DNA from: Coriobacteriia bacterium
GTDB lineage: Bacteria; Actinomycetota; Coriobacteriia; Anaerosomatales; JAENZW01
Length of the DNA: 8,959 nt
Assembly: GCA_029858605.1 (NCBI GenBank)
Contig: JAOUET010000066.1
Span: 1-8,959 of the forward strand
Reading direction: 5' to 3'
The translations under genes and the position numbers were made by a program. Below, one piece after another: positions 6,302 through 8,959 of this stretch (the first letter of the stretch is position 1; each line of letters starts with the position of its first letter). Under the pieces are notes generated by a model. The model did not search any database. It had not been told where the DNA came from and saw only the letters and a list, made by a program, of their open reading frames with translations.

Positions 6302-7529
6302 CGGTACCCGCCTCCCCTCGCCCCGGCAGCGGATCGGCGAGCGACACTGTCGACCCGGCCTCCGCACGCAGCGGCTCGGCCCCCCAGCGACATGCCTGCT
6401 CGAGGATCTCGGCGTCAGCCGTATCCGACACGATCACGACGCTTCTGCCGGCGTCCCTCAGGCGGCGGGCAGCCGAGAACGCCTCAGTCGCAGCGCCACC
6501 GACCACTGCATCGACGAGCACCTCGCCCGAATTCGCGTCCTGCTGGGCCAATGCGACGTGCAACCGCTCGACGCTCAAGGCGAAACCGGCGGCAGGCATC
6601 TCGCAACCGAACTCGCCGAGCAAAGAATCGTAGCGGCCTCCCCCTCCTAGCGGCAAGCCGAGACCTGCCACGTAGACTTCGAGAACCATGCCGGTGTAGT
6701 AGCCGAACGATCGCATCACACCGAGGTCCACCGACACGTAGTCCGAAACGCCCGCAGACTCCAGCAACCCCCACGTTTCCTCCAGCTGGTCGAGTGCTTC
6801 CCCGACTCCCAGTGAAGACACGAGGGCGCGCGCCTCGTCGATAGCGCGCCTGCCGCCGCGGATGCGCGGCACAGCCCGCAGCCCCGCTCCGACTTCTGCC
6901 GGAACGTCGGGACGGCCGGCAAGAGCATCGAGAGCGACGAGGTTCCGGTCGTGTGCCGCTGCGAGCACGTCGCCAGACCAATCGCCCGGCATCTTCGCGG
7001 CGCGGATGAGCCCGGTCAGCACGGCTACCGTTCCCATGGTCACGACGAACTCGTCCAGGCCCGCGGCGAGAAGCGATTCGACCAGTACCGCCACGACTTC
7101 GGCGTCTCCGCATGCGCCCCCGACTCCTATGAGTTCCAACCCGGACTGCGTGAATTCACGGGACTGTCCGCCGAGCGACGGCTTCTCGCGGAATACGTCA
7201 GCGGCATAGCGGAGCCTGTGCGGTCCGGGATCGCCCGCCAGTCTCGTGGCCACCAGCCTGGCAATCGGCATGGTCATGTCCGGCCGCAAGCACAGAAGCT
7301 TGCCGTCGGAGTCTATGAGCCGAAACGATCTTGCGGAGCCGGGCGCACGCAGCCCCGCGGCCACGGTCGAGTCCAGTTCGACTACGGGCGTCTCGACGGG
7401 CCCGTATCCCCACGCCGACATCACGGACGACACGGCGCGCGCCAGCCCTTCGCGCTCGAGGGCCTCCGTGGGCAGGACGTCCCTGAACCCGCGCGGGGTC
7501 GACATATCCGCTGCATCTTTCTTGAGCAT
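6288..7529 (-). CDS. hisZ: ATP phosphoribosyltransferase regulatory subunit HisZ
   Basis: HisZ is a catalytically inactive relative of histidyl-tRNA synthetase. It assembles with short HisG, is required for its activity and mediates histidine feedback. The 413-residue product has the class II synthetase-like core: TPRGFRD (11-17), RPDMTMPIAR (82-91), a motif-2 region FREKPSLGGQSREFTQ (113-128), SFGYYTGMVLEVY (274-286) and a motif-3 region from GGGGRYDSLLG (295-305) to GFALSVERL (315-323). HisZ is preferred over HisRS because of the adjacent short hisG and because the synthetase LDYYT-type motif reads FGYYT. After the core, residues about 336-395 (VLVDAVVGG onward) resemble a reduced anticodon-binding-like domain. 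The ATG at 7529 has GAAGG 10 nt upstream; an ATG at 7505 (MSTPRGFRD) is possible. It is the first gene after the promoter and overlaps hisG by 14 nt. Confidence 0.95.
   Translation of the reverse strand: MLKKDAADMSTPRGFRDVLPTEALEREGLARAVSSVMSAWGYGPVETPVVELDSTVAAGLRAPGSARSFRLIDSDGKLLCLRPDMTMPIARLVATRLAGDPGPHRLRYAADVFREKPSLGGQSREFTQSGLELIGVGGACGDAEVVAVLVESLLAAGLDEFVVTMGTVAVLTGLIRAAKMPGDWSGDVLAAAHDRNLVALDALAGRPDVPAEVGAGLRAVPRIRGGRRAIDEARALVSSLGVGEALDQLEETWGLLESAGVSDYVSVDLGVMRSFGYYTGMVLEVYVAGLGLPLGGGGRYDSLLGEFGCEMPAAGFALSVERLHVALAQQDANSGEVLVDAVVGGAATEAFSAARRLRDAGRSVVIVSDTADAEILEQACRWGAEPLRAEAGSTVSLADPLPGRGEAGTDARR
6311..6317 (-). promoter_or_regulatory. Ribosome-binding site deciding the hisG start
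   Basis: GGGGAGG on the minus strand, 9 nt upstream of the ATG at 6301 and inside the end of hisZ. It supports the ATG that overlaps hisZ rather than the internal ATG at 6241, which has no good site, and suggests coupled, near-equal synthesis of the two subunits. Confidence 0.7.
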
Positions 7530-7681
7530 TCTCGGTCTGCCTTCGTCTTGAACGCCCCACGCCGGGCGTACCCATCGCGTACGACACCGGAGAGCTACGC
7601 TCGACGCGCCCCTTCTCCCGTTGGAGCTGCTGGCGCACGTGCCCGTGCTCTATCGCAGTAGCGTACTGTAGTGCTGGAGTA
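7530..7681 (-). other. Structured leader between the his promoter and hisZ
   Basis: About 150 nt of untranslated sequence follows the predicted promoter. The transcribed strand can form several short hairpins: CAGTA-CGC-TACTG (7668-7656), GCACG-GGCA-CGTGC (7648-7635), CTCC-AACG-GGAG just after it, GAGC-GTA-GCTC further on, and a 6-bp stem ACGCCC/GGGCGT (7569-7552) ending 22 nt before the hisZ ATG. The repeated GAGC and GCTC segments could pair in alternative ways. I found no T-run terminator, no His-rich leader peptide and no clear T-box core. Regulation by RNA structure or by a protein binding the GCACGTGC palindrome (7642-7635) is possible but unproven. Confidence 0.4.
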
Positions 7682-7710
7682 AGTGTAGATCGTCCGTCCG
7701 CCGACGTCAA
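7682..7710 (-). promoter_or_regulatory. Sigma70-type promoter for the his operon
   Basis: On the minus strand, TTGACG (7710-7705) and TACACT (7687-7682) are separated by exactly 17 nt. The -35 box matches the consensus at five of six positions and the -10 box at four of six. The -35 box begins 6 nt after the dnaE stop codon, and transcription would start near 7675, upstream of hisZ. This suggests the his genes are transcribed on their own even though dnaE read-through is possible, since I see no terminator between them. Confidence 0.65.
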
Positions 7711-7716
7711 GAACGT

Positions 7717-8959
7717 CTACGCCGAGCCAAGGGCATCGAAGCCGAACATCTCGGTCAGCTCGGCGTGCAGTCCCGTCGACTGCAAATCGATGCCGCCGAG
7801 CCTGAATACGCGCGATCGCTCGCCGTCCAGGACCGTGAGTTCAATGAAGTCCCGTCCGGGATAGTGGGCTAGTATCTCCTTCAGTCGGCCGAAGCAACCG
7901 TTGCGCAGCGCCTCTGCGTCGGCTCTGACCTTGATTCGCTCCGGCCCGCGTTCGAACCCCGAACCGTCGAACGGCATGATCTCAGACGCGATGAGCTTGC
8001 GCCCCCGGTCCGACTCTTCCAGGCGGGCTTTCACGCGCAGCACCGCGTCGTCTTCGATCATGTCCCGATACTGTTCGAAGACCTTCGGGAACAGCACGGT
8101 CTCGACGCTTCCGTCCAAGTCCTCCAGCACGAAGGTCCCCATCATCTTGCCGGTCTTGGTTGGCCTCGTTTCCGCTTTCGTCACGAGTCCGGCGAACCAG
8201 CCTTGGCTTCCGTCTGGAAGCTCGTCTCGCTCGCCGAGCGAGTAGGTAGCGGCCGCACGCACGTTCGCCTCTATGTCTCGCAGAGGGTGGTCAGAAACGT
8301 ATATGCCGAGCATCTCCTTCTCGAATGCGAGCCTGATCTTCTTTTCCCACTCGTCGTCGTTGGGCCCGGGGATCTCTTCGGCGAACGAATCGCCCTCGGC
8401 GCCAAACATATCGAAGAGCGACCCTTGACCGGCCTCGATGTCCCGCTGCCGCTTCGCCCCGGCATCGACGGCGGTGTCCATCATCGACATGAGATGCTTG
8501 CGCGTGTATCCCGTCGAATCGAAGGCACCCGCCTTGATGAGCGCCTCCACGGTCTTCTTGTTCATCTGTCGCATGTCGACCCTCGTGCAGAAGTCGTTCA
8601 GCGACTCGAACGGCCCGCCGTCCGCACGCGCAGCTACGATGTAGTCGACCACGGCCTCCCCGACGCCTCGGATGCCGGCCAATCCGAACCTGATCCCTTC
8701 CTTGATCGCGGTGAAGTCCCTACCCGAAGAGTTGACGTCCGGCGGCAGCACATTCATCCCGCCCCGACTGCATTCGCCTACGTACTTGACGATGGAGTCA
8801 GTCTTGCCCGTGTAGCTCGTGAGCACGGCCGCCATGTACTCGAGCGGGTAGTGGGCCTTCAGGTAGGCCGTCTGCATGGTGAGCAGACCATACGCGGCCG
8901 AGTGGCTCTTGTTGAATGCGTACTCGGCGAAGGGCTCGATGTCGTTCCAGATGCGTTCG
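7717..8959 (-). CDS. dnaE: DNA polymerase III alpha subunit DnaE, C-terminal part (5' end beyond right edge)
   Basis: DnaE is the replicative polymerase subunit. The last 413 residues are visible; the frame stays open through the right edge, so the PHP domain and the catalytic palm lie outside. The fragment opens with the conserved AEYAFNKSHSAAYGLLTMQT stretch at the end of the polymerase core. A helix-hairpin-helix region follows, with IRFGLAGIRGVGE (fragment residues about 89-101) and NKKTVEALIKAGAFD (about 133-147). A likely beta-clamp-binding motif, QGSLFDMF, begins at about 178. An OB-fold begins near GWFAGLVTKAETR (about 253) and runs to LIASEIMPF. The final 100 or so residues form the C-terminal domain that contacts tau in the family. 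The presence of the PolIIIalpha tail with an OB-fold fits the DnaE1 type rather than the PolC or ImuB-associated DnaE2 types, though the latter distinction needs the missing part. Confidence 0.97.
   Translation of the reverse strand, partial: ERIWNDIEPFAEYAFNKSHSAAYGLLTMQTAYLKAHYPLEYMAAVLTSYTGKTDSIVKYVGECSRGGMNVLPPDVNSSGRDFTAIKEGIRFGLAGIRGVGEAVVDYIVAARADGGPFESLNDFCTRVDMRQMNKKTVEALIKAGAFDSTGYTRKHLMSMMDTAVDAGAKRQRDIEAGQGSLFDMFGAEGDSFAEEIPGPNDDEWEKKIRLAFEKEMLGIYVSDHPLRDIEANVRAAATYSLGERDELPDGSQGWFAGLVTKAETRPTKTGKMMGTFVLEDLDGSVETVLFPKVFEQYRDMIEDDAVLRVKARLEESDRGRKLIASEIMPFDGSGFERGPERIKVRADAEALRNGCFGRLKEILAHYPGRDFIELTVLDGERSRVFRLGGIDLQSTGLHAELTEMFGFDALGSA

Noticed and set aside
7552..7569. The 6-bp stem before hisZ as a rho-independent terminator or attenuator
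   Set aside because: The stem is followed by TCAAGACG rather than a run of T, so intrinsic termination is unlikely.
7562..7580. A T-box-like segment (GATGGGTACGCC), where TGGG could in principle pair with the CCCA end of tRNA-His
   Set aside because: The conserved ACCGCG part of the T-box core is missing, the flanking sequences do not form the expected antiterminator helix, and no convincing Stem I with a His specifier codon is seen.
7198..7710. A 170-codon minus-strand frame covering the leader and the start of hisZ, containing His-Gly-His codons that might suggest a His leader peptide
   Set aside because: Its only upstream start lies in the promoter -35 box, it has just two His codons together, it does not end before hisZ, and it reads out of frame through hisZ. 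It is not a credible attenuator peptide.

Overview
This window is a nearly complete histidine-biosynthesis operon from a G+C-rich bacterium. Every gene lies on the minus strand, so the operon reads from high to low coordinates. In transcription order the window holds the 3' part of dnaE (DNA polymerase III alpha), a short intergenic region with a good sigma70-type promoter, then hisZ, hisG, hisD, hisC, hisB, hisH, hisA and hisF. After these comes the 5' part of an unrecognised two-helix membrane-protein gene that runs off the left edge. I see no RNA genes, mobile elements, CRISPR arrays or convincing rho-independent terminators.

Organism: the short-form HisG paired with a HisZ subunit, the monofunctional HisB and the canonical HisA (not a PriA-type enzyme) argue against Streptomyces, Mycobacterium and enteric bacteria. 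The composition and protein style suggest a high-G+C lineage, perhaps a deep-branching actinobacterial group near Coriobacteriia. This is a tentative inference, not an identification.

Layout (minus strand): dnaE 3' end 8959-7717; promoter and leader 7710-7530; hisZ 7529-6288; hisG 6301-5615 (14-nt overlap with hisZ); a 92-nt gap with two back-to-back inverted repeats; hisD 5522-4215; hisC 4215-3079 (1-nt overlap with hisD); hisB 3078-2491 (directly abutting hisC); a 58-nt gap; hisH 2432-1815; hisA 1813-1082; hisF 1078-311; membrane protein 288-1. The tight spacing implies one polycistronic mRNA with translational coupling. Several genes start at GTG, and the starts of hisH, hisA, hisG and hisD given here are shorter than the longest open frames because Shine-Dalgarno sites and family N-termini support the internal starts.

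Pathway: HisG/HisZ condense ATP with PRPP. HisA isomerises ProFAR to PRFAR. HisH/HisF convert PRFAR to imidazoleglycerol phosphate plus AICAR. HisB dehydrates that product, HisC transaminates it and HisD performs the last two oxidations to histidine. HisE, HisI and a histidinol-phosphate phosphatase are not in the window; they must lie beyond the left edge or elsewhere in the genome. Catalytic residues look intact in every His enzyme, so the operon appears functional. I do not see a novel biological system here. The points most worth a second look are the structured leader, the hisG-hisD hairpin pair, the absence of hisI/hisE after hisF, and the unknown membrane gene.
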